Shown here: positions 29,702-38,530 of the stretch, one piece after another
Layout of the letters: each line of letters opens with the position of its first letter
Numbering within the stretch: position 1 is the first letter of the stretch
Source of the DNA: Oculatella sp. LEGE 06141
GTDB lineage: Bacteria; Cyanobacteriota; Cyanobacteriia; Elainellales; Elainellaceae
Reading direction: 5' to 3'
Length of the DNA: 64,000 nt
Assembly: GCF_015207605.1 (NCBI RefSeq)
Contig: NZ_JADEWO010000004.1
Coordinates: 62,001 to 126,000 of the forward strand
Translations under genes and position numbers: made by a program
The notes under the pieces: generated by a model
What the model was told of the DNA's origin: nothing
What the model saw: the letters and a program-made list of their open reading frames with translations, nothing else
Databases searched by the model: none

Positions 29702-29733
29702 CACTCTGGCTAAATTACACTCTGGCTAAATTA
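29702..29733. repeat. 16-bp exact tandem duplication ending at a stop codon
   Basis: CACTCTGGCTAAATTA occurs at 29702-29717 and again at 29718-29733. The second copy ends with the TTA that is the stop codon (TAA on the minus strand) of the TerB/Mo-nitro_C gene. Confidence 0.85.
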
Positions 29734-30429
29734 AATATAGGGAGAGACATCTTCCTGGCACTCATCGGCCAGGTAAGACAACGCGCGGAACCGCAAGCCT
29801 ACCAACTGTTCATACAGCGGGTTGAGTTTACACAGGGGTGGAATGTGAACCACCTTGCGACCAAATAGCTTAATGTTCCGTTCAAACGGGCACTGAGACG
29901 GAATCATTTTGCAGAGAAAGCGGGCAACGCGGGGATCTTGCACTTCTAGTTCGTCCAGCCAATCCTTCACGGGATGGAGCGGATTGGGAGAAAGGGGCGG
30001 CCTGAATAAGGCTGGCGATGCCACTCTGGTTTCAGTCGTCGTAGACGCGGTTCCTGTCGGTTGTTGCAGGGTTGAGCGCAGCGACTCTAAAATAGCGGGA
30101 CTTTGCCCCAGTGCATGACAGAACTGCTGAATCACTTGATCTTCGGCAGCGGTGTAGATTCCGTCTGCGATCGCCACCATGACGGCCGTTCTAAAAAAGT
30201 TTTCGACTAGCGTGGCATCGCTGCCTAAATCGGCTACTAGATCCTCAGGTGAGATGGGTTCTAGTGTCCCCAGATCGGTTTTGGGCGCGAGTTCATCCTG
30301 TGTCAGATCGGCAATCAAGCGTTGCTCAGTTTCATCAAAATCTCCGTCTGCCCAAGCAATGGTCAAGAGACCTCTTAGCCAAGCTGCAACTTGCTCGCTT
30401 GTGTAGGGAGATTGAATAGTAGTAGCCAT
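29731..30429 (-). CDS. TerB-like / Mo-dependent nitrogenase C-terminal domain fusion
   Basis: 232 residues. The N-terminal ~125 (WLRGLLTIAWADGDFDETEQ and MVAIADGIYTAAEDQVIQQF) match the TerB-like fold, with acidic repeats of the two-EF-hand look. A Pro/Thr-rich linker follows. The last ~80 residues (KDWLDELEVQDPRVARFLCK, MIPSQCPFERNIKLFGRKVV) match the domain named after the C-terminus of Mo-dependent nitrogenase in cyanobacteria. Despite its name that domain is widespread in cyanobacteria that do not fix nitrogen, so no nitrogenase role is claimed. The ATG has AGGTAGGA upstream. Confidence 0.82.
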   Translation of the reverse strand: MATTIQSPYTSEQVAAWLRGLLTIAWADGDFDETEQRLIADLTQDELAPKTDLGTLEPISPEDLVADLGSDATLVENFFRTAVMVAIADGIYTAAEDQVIQQFCHALGQSPAILESLRSTLQQPTGTASTTTETRVASPALFRPPLSPNPLHPVKDWLDELEVQDPRVARFLCKMIPSQCPFERNIKLFGRKVVHIPPLCKLNPLYEQLVGLRFRALSYLADECQEDVSPYI

Positions 30430-30519
30430 GAATTTCCTACCTGACTAAACTTCTCTTAATTGCACCTCAGTTAAATTCTAGCCTTCGTCTCAACTTAACT
30501 TGTTGTAACACGATGCACA

Positions 30520-31611
30520 TTACAAAAATTGCCGCAAGACTTCAGCCGTCTGTTGCCCGGTTTTTCTCCAGCTAAATTGGCTGGCTCTGGCTAAACCAGC
30601 GGCATGAAGCTGCGCTCGTACTCCGCTATCCTCTACTAGCGATCGCATTGCGGCTGTGATCTCAGTCGTGTTGTACGGATCGATCAGGATGGCAGCATCC
30701 CCTACCACTTCGGGCAGGGAGGAAAGATTGGACGTGATGACGGGAGTGCCACAGGCCATTGCTTCGAGAGCCGGAAAGCCAAACCCTTCCCACAGGCTGG
30801 GAAAGACTAGCGCGATCGCCCGGTTCAGCAAAACGGGCAGTTGGTCATAGGCCACGTAATTTAAGAACTTAACCCGCTGATTCACCCCTAACTCGTCTGC
30901 CTGAGCTGCCAGCGTTGGCGTGTAGCGTGGGTCGGCAGGGCCAGCCAGCCACAGTTCACAATCCTGGTGGGGGAGATGGGCAAAGGCTGTGAGCAAACGC
31001 TGTACATTTTTGTAGGGATCGTGGCGACCAATGTAGAGGAAATAGGGGGTAACGGCGGCATCATCCGGTTGATCGAGGTTGAGCGATCGAAAGTTTTGCT
31101 CATCGTATGCCAGCAAAATTGGAGTGATTTGGCTATGGCTTAAACCGAAGTGGTTTTTAACATCTTGCGCGGTCGATTCGGAATTGCAAATAACATGTTC
31201 AGCCTGCGCTAATACCTGAGGAATGTAATAGCGACAGTAATAGGTTAACGGTGATTTCCAGTTAGGAAACCGCAGCGGAATTAAATCGTGCATCATGACA
31301 ACATAGCGGCATGATGAGGCGATCGGTGCTTCTGGTACAGGTGAGAAAATCAGGCGCGATCGCAGCTCACGGTAAATGTTCGGCAGTTGAAACTGAGTCC
31401 AGAGCAAGCGCCGCAGGTGCCCTGCCCGGCCATGTTCTGCACTGAGGTGAGTGGGAATCAAATATGGGTTGTGTTGCGCTAACGTCGGCTGTGGAGTCAG
31501 GAACGTTGTTTCTGGAATGTGCCAGTGGGCAACGAGATTTTGAGCATAGGTTGCTATGCCTGTTGGCTTCGTGCCCACCACTGACAAATTGACAAGTAAA
31601 GAATTTGTCAC
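30520..31611 (-). CDS. Glycosyltransferase family 4
   Basis: 363 residues with a GTG start. N-terminal GTKPTGIATYAQNLVAHWH, then YVVMMHDLIPLRFPNWKSPL and the nucleotide-sugar-binding region YFLYIGRHDPYKNVQRLLTA, LVFPSLWEGFGFPALEAMAC with the family E-x7-E pattern. These are typical of retaining GT4 mannosyl-, glucosyl- or similar transferases. It follows the sulfotransferase by 36 bp on the minus strand, so is probably the last gene of the exporter transcript, and is likely to extend the exported polysaccharide. Confidence 0.92.
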   Translation of the reverse strand: MTNSLLVNLSVVGTKPTGIATYAQNLVAHWHIPETTFLTPQPTLAQHNPYLIPTHLSAEHGRAGHLRRLLWTQFQLPNIYRELRSRLIFSPVPEAPIASSCRYVVMMHDLIPLRFPNWKSPLTYYCRYYIPQVLAQAEHVICNSESTAQDVKNHFGLSHSQITPILLAYDEQNFRSLNLDQPDDAAVTPYFLYIGRHDPYKNVQRLLTAFAHLPHQDCELWLAGPADPRYTPTLAAQADELGVNQRVKFLNYVAYDQLPVLLNRAIALVFPSLWEGFGFPALEAMACGTPVITSNLSSLPEVVGDAAILIDPYNTTEITAAMRSLVEDSGVRAQLHAAGLARASQFSWRKTGQQTAEVLRQFL

Positions 31612-31647
31612 ATCACTCGCTGCCGTTGCGCCGTTAATCGCGTCTGC

Positions 31648-33474
31648 TTACTTCGACTTTTTCAACCGTTGTTTTACGGCTTGTCGCTCTTTTTGCTGCT
31701 TGATAGAGGCTCGGCGAGCAAAATATCTGGCGTAGATTGGTTTGACTCGCTTCTCTAAATAGAATTTGAGGCGATCGACATACACCGAGCGAACGTGAGC
31801 AGAGAGATACGATAATCGCGGTAAATCTTGACGATTGGAGAAAACAACAAAGACTTCGTTCGCAAAAACGGGCGTAAACCGACGCAAAATCAGCTTGAGC
31901 AGAATGGAACTAATTTTGTCCATCATGCCCTTGTGTAGAACAACCCAGTCAAAATCCATCTTGCCGTTGAAGATGGCGCTATAGTCTTCTACTGGGTTCG
32001 GCACCGCCATACTAAAGGCCAGAGGCGCCAGGACTTGCTCCTGGGGTTTGAGGTTGTTTTTGATGAAACTGGCAACGTCTTGCCAGGGACCGTTGTTAAA
32101 CAGATGAGCCAGGATGCTTTTTTCTCGCTCTTGCCCCACTGGGAAAACATTGACGCTGTTAATCGCTAAACCGACTAAACGAGCGTCATTTCCAAGTGGA
32201 TTGGCATCTTTTAGGGAGATAACGCGATCGATTTGAAACTTGAATTCGGTAAAGACCTTGCCCGTATCCAGCAGCGTTTGGGATAGCTTGCCCCGCAGAA
32301 TTCGTTCGCCCAAATCGCTGTGTAAAACGCCTAGCTCAATGGGATGACCATTCACTTCCAGGGTCAGACCGTCTAAAACATCAGCGCCCGTTACCCAGGT
32401 GCAAATGACGCGAAATTCCACAATCCGATCGCCTGTAGTGGTCACGGGCAAATCGAGCGTTGATACTGTACCTGGCCCCATCCAGCGATAGGCTAACCCG
32501 TCGCGGGGACACTCGCGGCGATGCCATCCGGTTCCTTTTAGCGGCTCGCAAAAGTCGTAACATACCGCATCTGCAACGGGGACTTGCTGCTCCAGGTACC
32601 GTTGCTCGTAGTGGTTTTCTAGCAGATGGCGCAGCGTTTCAAAAGGCAAGGGTTCAGCAGGCGGTTCAGCAGATGTGGCGATCGCATTCAACACCAGCGA
32701 ATCATCGGACGGGCTGGCATATCGACTCAGCAAATTCTGCGTCATGTCAGTGAATCGCTCGTTGAAGATCTCCTTGGCATACTCGTAGATTTGAATATCT
32801 AACTGAGAATGCTCCTGGATCACTTCAAGCGTGCCGGCGGGAAGCTGCTCACGGGGCGTTTTAGACTTCGCGGCATTTTCTTTGCGGCTGTTTAAAATAG
32901 GTTTCCAGCCAAAGATATAAGACAGTAAGAATAGTGAATCCTGGAACCGCTCCAGCAACCCCACATAGGCAAACTTTTTCAGGCTCTCTTTGGCAATTTC
33001 GAATGCCTCGTCGGGCGGCACTCGCTCAATATCAAACTTCGCAGTTTTTGCTAAATAGTAGGTTTGAATATTTTTGCCAACCCGTCCGGCGGTCATCTTG
33101 GTGGTGTACTCTTCTAGCGTCATATTCTTGACTGCCGCATAGTGAGGATCACCTGGCGTTCTACGAATGTATTCGTAGTGCGAAATCACTCTAGAAACGG
33201 GTTCTCTTAAGACCGTGACATTGACAAAGTTCTTATTGGGTAAGAGGCTATGCAAATCAACAAACGCTAAATGGCCTCTGAACAGTTTGTAGGTTTGTAA
33301 TGCTTCTGGAGAAATATCAGCAACCTGAGCGGTGAGGGTGGCAGGGCAGATATCCTTACAGTCAAAATAGTCTTCAACGATCGTTCTAAATGTCATTCCG
33401 GCTGTTTTGGGGATATGACAAAAATAGAAGACATCTTCTTCTTTGAGATTGTATTGTGCCGGAAAGTCTTTCAT
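31648..33474 (-). CDS. Sulfotransferase with long C-terminal extension
   Basis: 608 residues. The N-terminal ~240 carry the PAPS-binding loops: CHIPKTAGMTFRTIVEDYF (5'-phosphosulfate loop, residues ~19-37) and VTVLREPVSRVISHYEYIRR (3'-phosphate loop). They match the family-2 (carbohydrate) sulfotransferases. From ~residue 300 to the end is a separate region of unknown fold (DFCEPLKGTGWHRRECPRDG, VVEFRVICTWVTGADVLDGL). It is likely to sulfate sugar units of the polysaccharide handled by the neighbouring ABC exporter. The N-terminal PAPS motifs are clear; the role of the extension is unknown. Confidence 0.88.
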   Translation of the reverse strand: MKDFPAQYNLKEEDVFYFCHIPKTAGMTFRTIVEDYFDCKDICPATLTAQVADISPEALQTYKLFRGHLAFVDLHSLLPNKNFVNVTVLREPVSRVISHYEYIRRTPGDPHYAAVKNMTLEEYTTKMTAGRVGKNIQTYYLAKTAKFDIERVPPDEAFEIAKESLKKFAYVGLLERFQDSLFLLSYIFGWKPILNSRKENAAKSKTPREQLPAGTLEVIQEHSQLDIQIYEYAKEIFNERFTDMTQNLLSRYASPSDDSLVLNAIATSAEPPAEPLPFETLRHLLENHYEQRYLEQQVPVADAVCYDFCEPLKGTGWHRRECPRDGLAYRWMGPGTVSTLDLPVTTTGDRIVEFRVICTWVTGADVLDGLTLEVNGHPIELGVLHSDLGERILRGKLSQTLLDTGKVFTEFKFQIDRVISLKDANPLGNDARLVGLAINSVNVFPVGQEREKSILAHLFNNGPWQDVASFIKNNLKPQEQVLAPLAFSMAVPNPVEDYSAIFNGKMDFDWVVLHKGMMDKISSILLKLILRRFTPVFANEVFVVFSNRQDLPRLSYLSAHVRSVYVDRLKFYLEKRVKPIYARYFARRASIKQQKERQAVKQRLKKSK

Positions 33475-33555
33475 ATTCGCCAGCGCAGTTTGCCCTTTAC
33501 ACCAAAAGTTTGCGATTTTCAGTTAGCGTCTTCAACCCAACAGAACCAACAGTTA

Positions 33556-34347
33556 TTAGCTACTGCTAAATTCAACGTTCTGGGGTATGTCGCCTAGATC
33601 AACTTCTACCCCTGCTGCCTTGCAATATTGTGCTGCAATTTCATAGGGATGACCCACCATTTTAACGGTGTGGTCTTCTATCCACATGGCGCGATCGCAA
33701 ATACTGATCACGCTGGAAATAGAATGCGACACTAAAACCATAGTGATGCCACTTTCTTTGAATGCCATCATCTTGTCAAGGCACTTTTGCTGGAATTTGA
33801 TATCTCCAACGCCTAGCACTTCATCGATTAAGAGAATTTCCGGATCGAGATGAGCGACGACAGAAAACCCTAACCTGGCAAGCATACCGCTGGAATAAAT
33901 TCGGATCGGATGGTTGATAAAATCACCCAACTCTGAGAAGTCAATAATTTCATCGAGCTTACTCAGAACTTCTCGCCGAGTTAACCCCATTAAAATGCCG
34001 TTGAGTACAATGTTTTCGCGACCCGATAATTCAGGATTAAATCCGGCTCCGAGTGCCAATAAGGGAGAAATTCTCCCCCGCACAACGACCCTACCTTCAT
34101 TAGGGCGAAGGACACCTGCAATTAAGCCCAACGTTGTACTTTTTCCCGCTCCATTGCGACCAATGATGCCAAACTTCTCGCCCCGGTACACATCAAAGGA
34201 AATGTCGCGAAGTGCTTCAAATCGCTGCGATCGCATTGCTCTCAAGTTTCGAGGAAAATTGAAGAGAACGTTCTTAATTCCTCTGACATTAGTGTAGAGC
34301 GGATAATGTTTACTAACGTTATCAAAACTAATCACCGGCTCTCTCAT
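33556..34347 (-). CDS. Polysaccharide ABC exporter ATPase (KpsT/TagH type)
   Basis: 263 residues from ATG 34347; the frame extends to a TTG at 34368. The ATG overlaps the permease stop in ATGA, a sign of translational coupling. Walker A is GRNGAGKST, signature (YSSGMLARLGFSVVAHLD) and Walker B EILLIDEVLG are present. The early SFDNVSKHYPLYTNVRGIKN resembles the O-antigen, capsule and teichoic-acid exporters. It drives export of a lipid-linked or anchored polysaccharide across the inner membrane with the permease. Confidence 0.94.
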   Translation of the reverse strand: MREPVISFDNVSKHYPLYTNVRGIKNVLFNFPRNLRAMRSQRFEALRDISFDVYRGEKFGIIGRNGAGKSTTLGLIAGVLRPNEGRVVVRGRISPLLALGAGFNPELSGRENIVLNGILMGLTRREVLSKLDEIIDFSELGDFINHPIRIYSSGMLARLGFSVVAHLDPEILLIDEVLGVGDIKFQQKCLDKMMAFKESGITMVLVSHSISSVISICDRAMWIEDHTVKMVGHPYEIAAQYCKAAGVEVDLGDIPQNVEFSSS

Positions 34348-35135
34348 ACTACTTCGGCAAATCTCCAAGAGAGTTTTCTATAAACAAAATAGCCCAACGC
34401 CAAAAAGGCGAGAGCGTAAGCAAAACTAATGGCTGTGTAAGCTAGATTGAACGTACCGAACAGAAACAGTTCTCTCCAGCTAATAATGAGGGGGGCAACT
34501 GGGTTAAGTGGAATAAACGCCTGAAAGCGCTCAGGAATTAATTCAATGGGGTAAATAATAGGCGTGAAGTAGAAAACGAAGCGCATGACAACATCGACCA
34601 GCCGTTCGATATCGCGCAAGAACAAATTTAATGAAGAGAGAACCAGAGATATACCATACACCATCATCAAATGAACGGCGAGCAGAATGGGAATACCAAT
34701 GATCCAACTGAGGGTAGGTGCCCCACCGTAAATAAATACAAAAAGCAAAATAACGGGCAGTGATAGGATGAAATGAATCATATGATTCAAGATCATAGAA
34801 AGCGGAATAATAATTCGAGGAAATTTGACCTTTTTAATTAAAGGAGCATTGCCTAAAAACAACCTTGGAGATGACCCAACCGAGTTAGCAAACCACTGCC
34901 AGGGAAAGATACCGGAAATCAGCATTAATGGGTAGTTAGCTACATCTACCCGCATCACAATTCTGAAGGCAAAAAAATAAACGCAGGCAAAGGCTAAGGG
35001 GCTGGCGATCGACCACAAATACCCTAATATTTTGCTTTTATATCGAACCTTGATGTCTTTTTGAACAAGGACAAAGAGAAGGTCTCTATAGTTTTCAAGT
35101 TCTCTACGGCTTCCTAGATGTTTTACTCTACTCAT
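34344..35135 (-). CDS. Polysaccharide ABC exporter permease (KpsM/TagG type)
   Basis: 263 residues from ATG 35135 (a TTG at 35141 lies upstream). About six membrane spans, with VLVQKDIKVRYKSKILGYLW as the cytoplasmic amphipathic segment and LGNAPLIKKVKFPRIIIPLS next to it, as in ABC-2-type polysaccharide and polyol-phosphate exporters. The C-terminal FYFTPIIYPIELIPERFQAF is also family-typical. It is the first gene of the minus-strand export set. Confidence 0.95.
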   Translation of the reverse strand: MSRVKHLGSRRELENYRDLLFVLVQKDIKVRYKSKILGYLWSIASPLAFACVYFFAFRIVMRVDVANYPLMLISGIFPWQWFANSVGSSPRLFLGNAPLIKKVKFPRIIIPLSMILNHMIHFILSLPVILLFVFIYGGAPTLSWIIGIPILLAVHLMMVYGISLVLSSLNLFLRDIERLVDVVMRFVFYFTPIIYPIELIPERFQAFIPLNPVAPLIISWRELFLFGTFNLAYTAISFAYALAFLALGYFVYRKLSWRFAEVV

Positions 35136-35932
35136 GTTCAATAACTAGTCCGTTCTCATTCCTCATTCACTCGTCTCAGATATCATGCCCCGGTTGAGCC
35201 TGAACTAATCCGGAACTGAACCCAACCCTGCATTGATAGCAGCCATCTTGCCGAAATCAATTTCTACGAACGAACTGTAAACGGTTGATTGCAAGATGCC
35301 AATCCCCAAAGCCTGATAATACTCTACTCTGCCAAGATACAAAACAGTTCAAGCATGGAAGGGGTTTATCAGGAGGCGATCGCCCGCAACTCTGCTACTG
35401 CTCACTGGCTTTACTGCCCTGTTTGACGACCACTCCAGGAAGGAGTTCCGTGCTGCTCTTTGCCGAGAACTGCATCTGTTTTAGAGCCAGGAACCGTATC
35501 TATACTAAGAGGTTGCTTTAAAGGTGTTGATGGTCACTCGAACCGCTCTCTTTTCTGGCTGGCCGCAGGCGCTCTGTCCCCACTTTTGAAGGGCTTTGAA
35601 ATAGAGCGGGTTCGCAAGTGAATTGGGGAATTTGGGGACGAGTGCAGCGCATTTACCACTTTGCAAACATCTACCACTTTGCAAACATCTTATAAATTGT
35701 CAGCTTGTCAGCCTGGATAAACCAGGATGCCCATTGGCTTTGCTCACACTATTTCGCTGCTGATTCGCCGCTGATATGGACTGTTAGCGGTTGTGCTTCA
35801 GGTTGAAAGCTGCGGCAATTCTTACCCGGAGGTGGCTCCAATCTCTGGGAGAATCAACTTGCTGCCAAAATCAGCGGTGCCAGTCGAGGTTGACTAAATT
35901 AGAGCGGGTGTTAGCAGAGAGGACTAAGTGCA
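35136..35932. other. Divergent regulatory region of the polysaccharide locus
   Basis: About 800 bp between the two divergent halves of the locus; promoters for both must lie here. It contains the 18-bp tandem repeat annotated separately and a 78-codon plus frame (35285-35521) that does not look coding. Confidence 0.5.
35654..35689. repeat. 18-bp exact tandem repeat in promoter region
   Basis: TACCACTTTGCAAACATC at 35654-35671 is repeated without a gap at 35672-35689, 244 bp before the start of the plus-strand glycosyltransferase. It could be a paired binding site or a replication slip. Confidence 0.85.
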
Positions 35933-37057
35933 GTGAAGACGGCGATCGTCCATGAGTGGTTGGTTACATACGCTGGTTCAGAGCGGGTGGTTGAGCAGTT
36001 GCTAGCCCTCTACCCGCACGCCGACCTTTTTAGCCTGGTTGATTTCCTGCCGCAGGAGGGTCGAGATTTTATTCAGCACAAGCCCGTTAGCACCTCGTTC
36101 ATTCAAACTCTGCCGTTTGCCAGGAAGCACTTTCGCCAGTATTTGCCGCTGATGCCGCTGGCGATCGAACAATTGGATGTGTCTGGTTATGACCTTGTTC
36201 TGTCCAGCAATCATGCTGTTGCCAAGGGCGTGCTAACGCGTGCCGACCAGCTACACATCAGCTACATCCACACCCCCATTCGCTATGCCTGGGACTTGCA
36301 GCAGCAGTATCTTCAAGGAGCCAGCTTAACGCAAGGATTTCGTTCGGCACTGGCTAACCTTGTACTTCATTACCTGCGCCTGTGGGATTTGGCCTGTTCA
36401 AATCGAGTCGATTATTTCATTGCCAACTCGCAATTTGTTGCTCGACGCGTCTGGAAAACCTATCGGCGTAAGGCGCAAGTGATTTACCCACCTGTGGCGA
36501 TCGATCGGTTCTATCCCAAACCGCAGCGAGACGACTTTTACTTCACCCTCTCCCGATTCGTACCCTACAAGCGTGTAGAACTAATTGTGGCCGCCTTTAC
36601 CCGCATGGGCTTACCGCTCGTCGTGATTGGTGACGGCTCAAACCGAAGGCAGATTCAGCAGTTGGCTGGTTCAAATGTTCACCTGTTGGGGCAACAGCCC
36701 GATGCCGTTGTTGAAGACCACATGCAGCGCTGTAAAGCGTTTGTGTTTGCCGCCGCCGAGGATTTTGGCATTGCTCCGGTCGAAGCTCAAGCCGCAGGAG
36801 CGCCAGTCATTGCCTATGGCAAAGGGGGGGTCACTGAAACCGTTATCCCCGGTAAAACTGGTTTATTTTTCCCAGAACAAACTGTAGAAAGCCTGATTGA
36901 AGCCGTTCAACAATTTGAGTCCGGCCAACTTCTTGTTGATCCCGCCCGCTTAAGGGAACATGCCGAACGGTTTTCTCCCGATCGCTTTCGTCAGGAACTA
37001 TTTCGCTTTATTGATCAAAAATGGACACTATTTCAGCGGAGGGATGGCATACAGTAA
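35933..37057 (+). CDS. Glycosyltransferase family 4
   Basis: 374 residues with a GTG start after GAGAGGA. MKTAIVHEWLVTYAGSERVV opens a group of GT4 proteins often found in exopolysaccharide clusters; YIHTPIRYAWDLQQQYLQG and FYFTLSRFVPYKRVELIVAA follow. VFAAAEDFGIAPVEAQAAGA is the EX7E catalytic region. It is followed 24 bp later by the initiating transferase, so is probably an early step in repeat-unit assembly. Confidence 0.93.
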   Translation: MKTAIVHEWLVTYAGSERVVEQLLALYPHADLFSLVDFLPQEGRDFIQHKPVSTSFIQTLPFARKHFRQYLPLMPLAIEQLDVSGYDLVLSSNHAVAKGVLTRADQLHISYIHTPIRYAWDLQQQYLQGASLTQGFRSALANLVLHYLRLWDLACSNRVDYFIANSQFVARRVWKTYRRKAQVIYPPVAIDRFYPKPQRDDFYFTLSRFVPYKRVELIVAAFTRMGLPLVVIGDGSNRRQIQQLAGSNVHLLGQQPDAVVEDHMQRCKAFVFAAAEDFGIAPVEAQAAGAPVIAYGKGGVTETVIPGKTGLFFPEQTVESLIEAVQQFESGQLLVDPARLREHAERFSPDRFRQELFRFIDQKWTLFQRRDGIQ

Positions 37058-37081
37058 TAGCGTGAGGAGTCATGAATTGAA

Positions 37082-38524
37082 ATGCAGCTTAACCGAACGT
37101 TACGACCTGCCATTTCGGCGCTGAGCGTAACCACACGCTCTTGGCCAACTGTCGCCATTATGGTCGGGTCAGACCTGCTAGCGTTAGGGCTTGCGGGTGT
37201 ATTAAGTGTCTACATCAGATTGTTTTTGGATGGTAAATATCACCCCATGTTGTACTGGCAACTGTATCCAGTGCTGGGGTTGTTCATTTTGGCGTATGCC
37301 ACAGTAGGGCTATATCCCGGTGTTGCCCTTAGCCCCGTGGACGAACTGCGCTGGATTAGTTTGGCGAGCAGCTTGATCTATCTGGCGTTGGGGTCAGCGA
37401 CGTTTTTACGGCGAGAAGGGGAAGTTTACTCCAGGGGTGTGTTTTTAATTGCCTGGGGGCTTTCGATTATTCTGGTGTTGCTGGGGCGAACGCTGATGCG
37501 TCGCCTGTTTGCCTCTAAACGATGGTGGGGCTATCCAGTCATGGTGCTTGGCGCAGGGCAAACGGGTGAAATGGTAATTCGAACCCTCAAGCGCCGCCCT
37601 GGTATTGGCTTGAAACCCGTGTTGGTGCTGGATGACGACCCGGCTAAACACGGAACGCTGTATGGAGTTCCGGTGGTAGGCGGGGTGGAACTGGCACCGG
37701 CTCTGGCGCGATCGCGCCACATTCCCTATGCCATTGTCGCTATGCCAGGTGTACCGCGCCATCGGCTGTTGATGCTGCTCGATCGCTACGGCCACAGCTT
37801 TGCTCACCTGCTCATCATCCCCGATCTGTTTGGCTTCTCCAGCCTGTGGGTGGCGGCAAAAGACATGGGCGGCATTTTGGGCTTAGAGGTGCGGCAGCAG
37901 CTATTACTGCCGGGGCCACGACTGGCTAAACTTCTGATGGACTTAACGTGTACGCTCATTGGCGGACTCCTCGTCTTACCTTTGATTGTGATCATTGCCG
38001 TGCTGATCCGGTTCGATTCTCCAGGCCCCGTTTTTTATGGACAAACCCGGATTGGCCAGAACGGCAAACCATTCAAGGCATGGAAGTTTCGCTCTATGGT
38101 GCGAGATGCCGACAAAAAACTGCATGACTATCTCCAGAGCCATCCCGAACTACGCGAGTCCTGGGAGAAGGAACACAAGCTGCGCTACGATCCGCGCGTT
38201 ACAGGAATAGGGCGATTTTTGCGGCGAACCAGTTTAGATGAACTGCCTCAGCTCTGGAATATTTTGCGAGGAGAAATGAGTTTAGTGGGGCCGCGTCCCA
38301 TTGTTGACGAAGAGATCTGGCGCTATGGCGAAAAATTTAACCTGTTTACCAAGGTCACTCCCGGATTAACGGGGCTGTGGCAGGTGTCAGGGCGCAATAA
38401 TATTACCTATGAGGATCGGGTGAACCTGGATGCCTACTACGTGCAAAACTGGTCGGTTTGGCTCGATGTTTATATTCTGATTCGTACGGTTTGGGTCGTG
38501 ATATCGGGAGAGGGAGCCTACTAA
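37082..38524 (+). CDS. Undecaprenyl-phosphate glycosyl-1-phosphate transferase (WbaP type)
   Basis: 480 residues. Four to five membrane spans in the N-terminal half (VGSDLLALGLAGVLSVYIRL), then a nucleotide-binding-like middle (VMVLGAGQTGEMVIRTLKRR), a further span, and the catalytic bacterial-sugar-transferase domain: DSPGPVFYGQTRIGQNGKPF, FRSMVRDADKKLHDYL, RTSLDELPQLWNILRGEMSL, VGPRP. This enzyme puts the first sugar phosphate on undecaprenyl phosphate. The overall pattern is the WbaP family, usually galactose; sugar identity is not certain. Confidence 0.94.
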   Translation: MQLNRTLRPAISALSVTTRSWPTVAIMVGSDLLALGLAGVLSVYIRLFLDGKYHPMLYWQLYPVLGLFILAYATVGLYPGVALSPVDELRWISLASSLIYLALGSATFLRREGEVYSRGVFLIAWGLSIILVLLGRTLMRRLFASKRWWGYPVMVLGAGQTGEMVIRTLKRRPGIGLKPVLVLDDDPAKHGTLYGVPVVGGVELAPALARSRHIPYAIVAMPGVPRHRLLMLLDRYGHSFAHLLIIPDLFGFSSLWVAAKDMGGILGLEVRQQLLLPGPRLAKLLMDLTCTLIGGLLVLPLIVIIAVLIRFDSPGPVFYGQTRIGQNGKPFKAWKFRSMVRDADKKLHDYLQSHPELRESWEKEHKLRYDPRVTGIGRFLRRTSLDELPQLWNILRGEMSLVGPRPIVDEEIWRYGEKFNLFTKVTPGLTGLWQVSGRNNITYEDRVNLDAYYVQNWSVWLDVYILIRTVWVVISGEGAY

Positions 38525-38530
38525 ATGTGA

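Noticed and set aside
35285-35521. 78-codon plus frame in the polysaccharide regulatory region
   Set aside because: Composition and start do not suggest coding. No homology was recognised.
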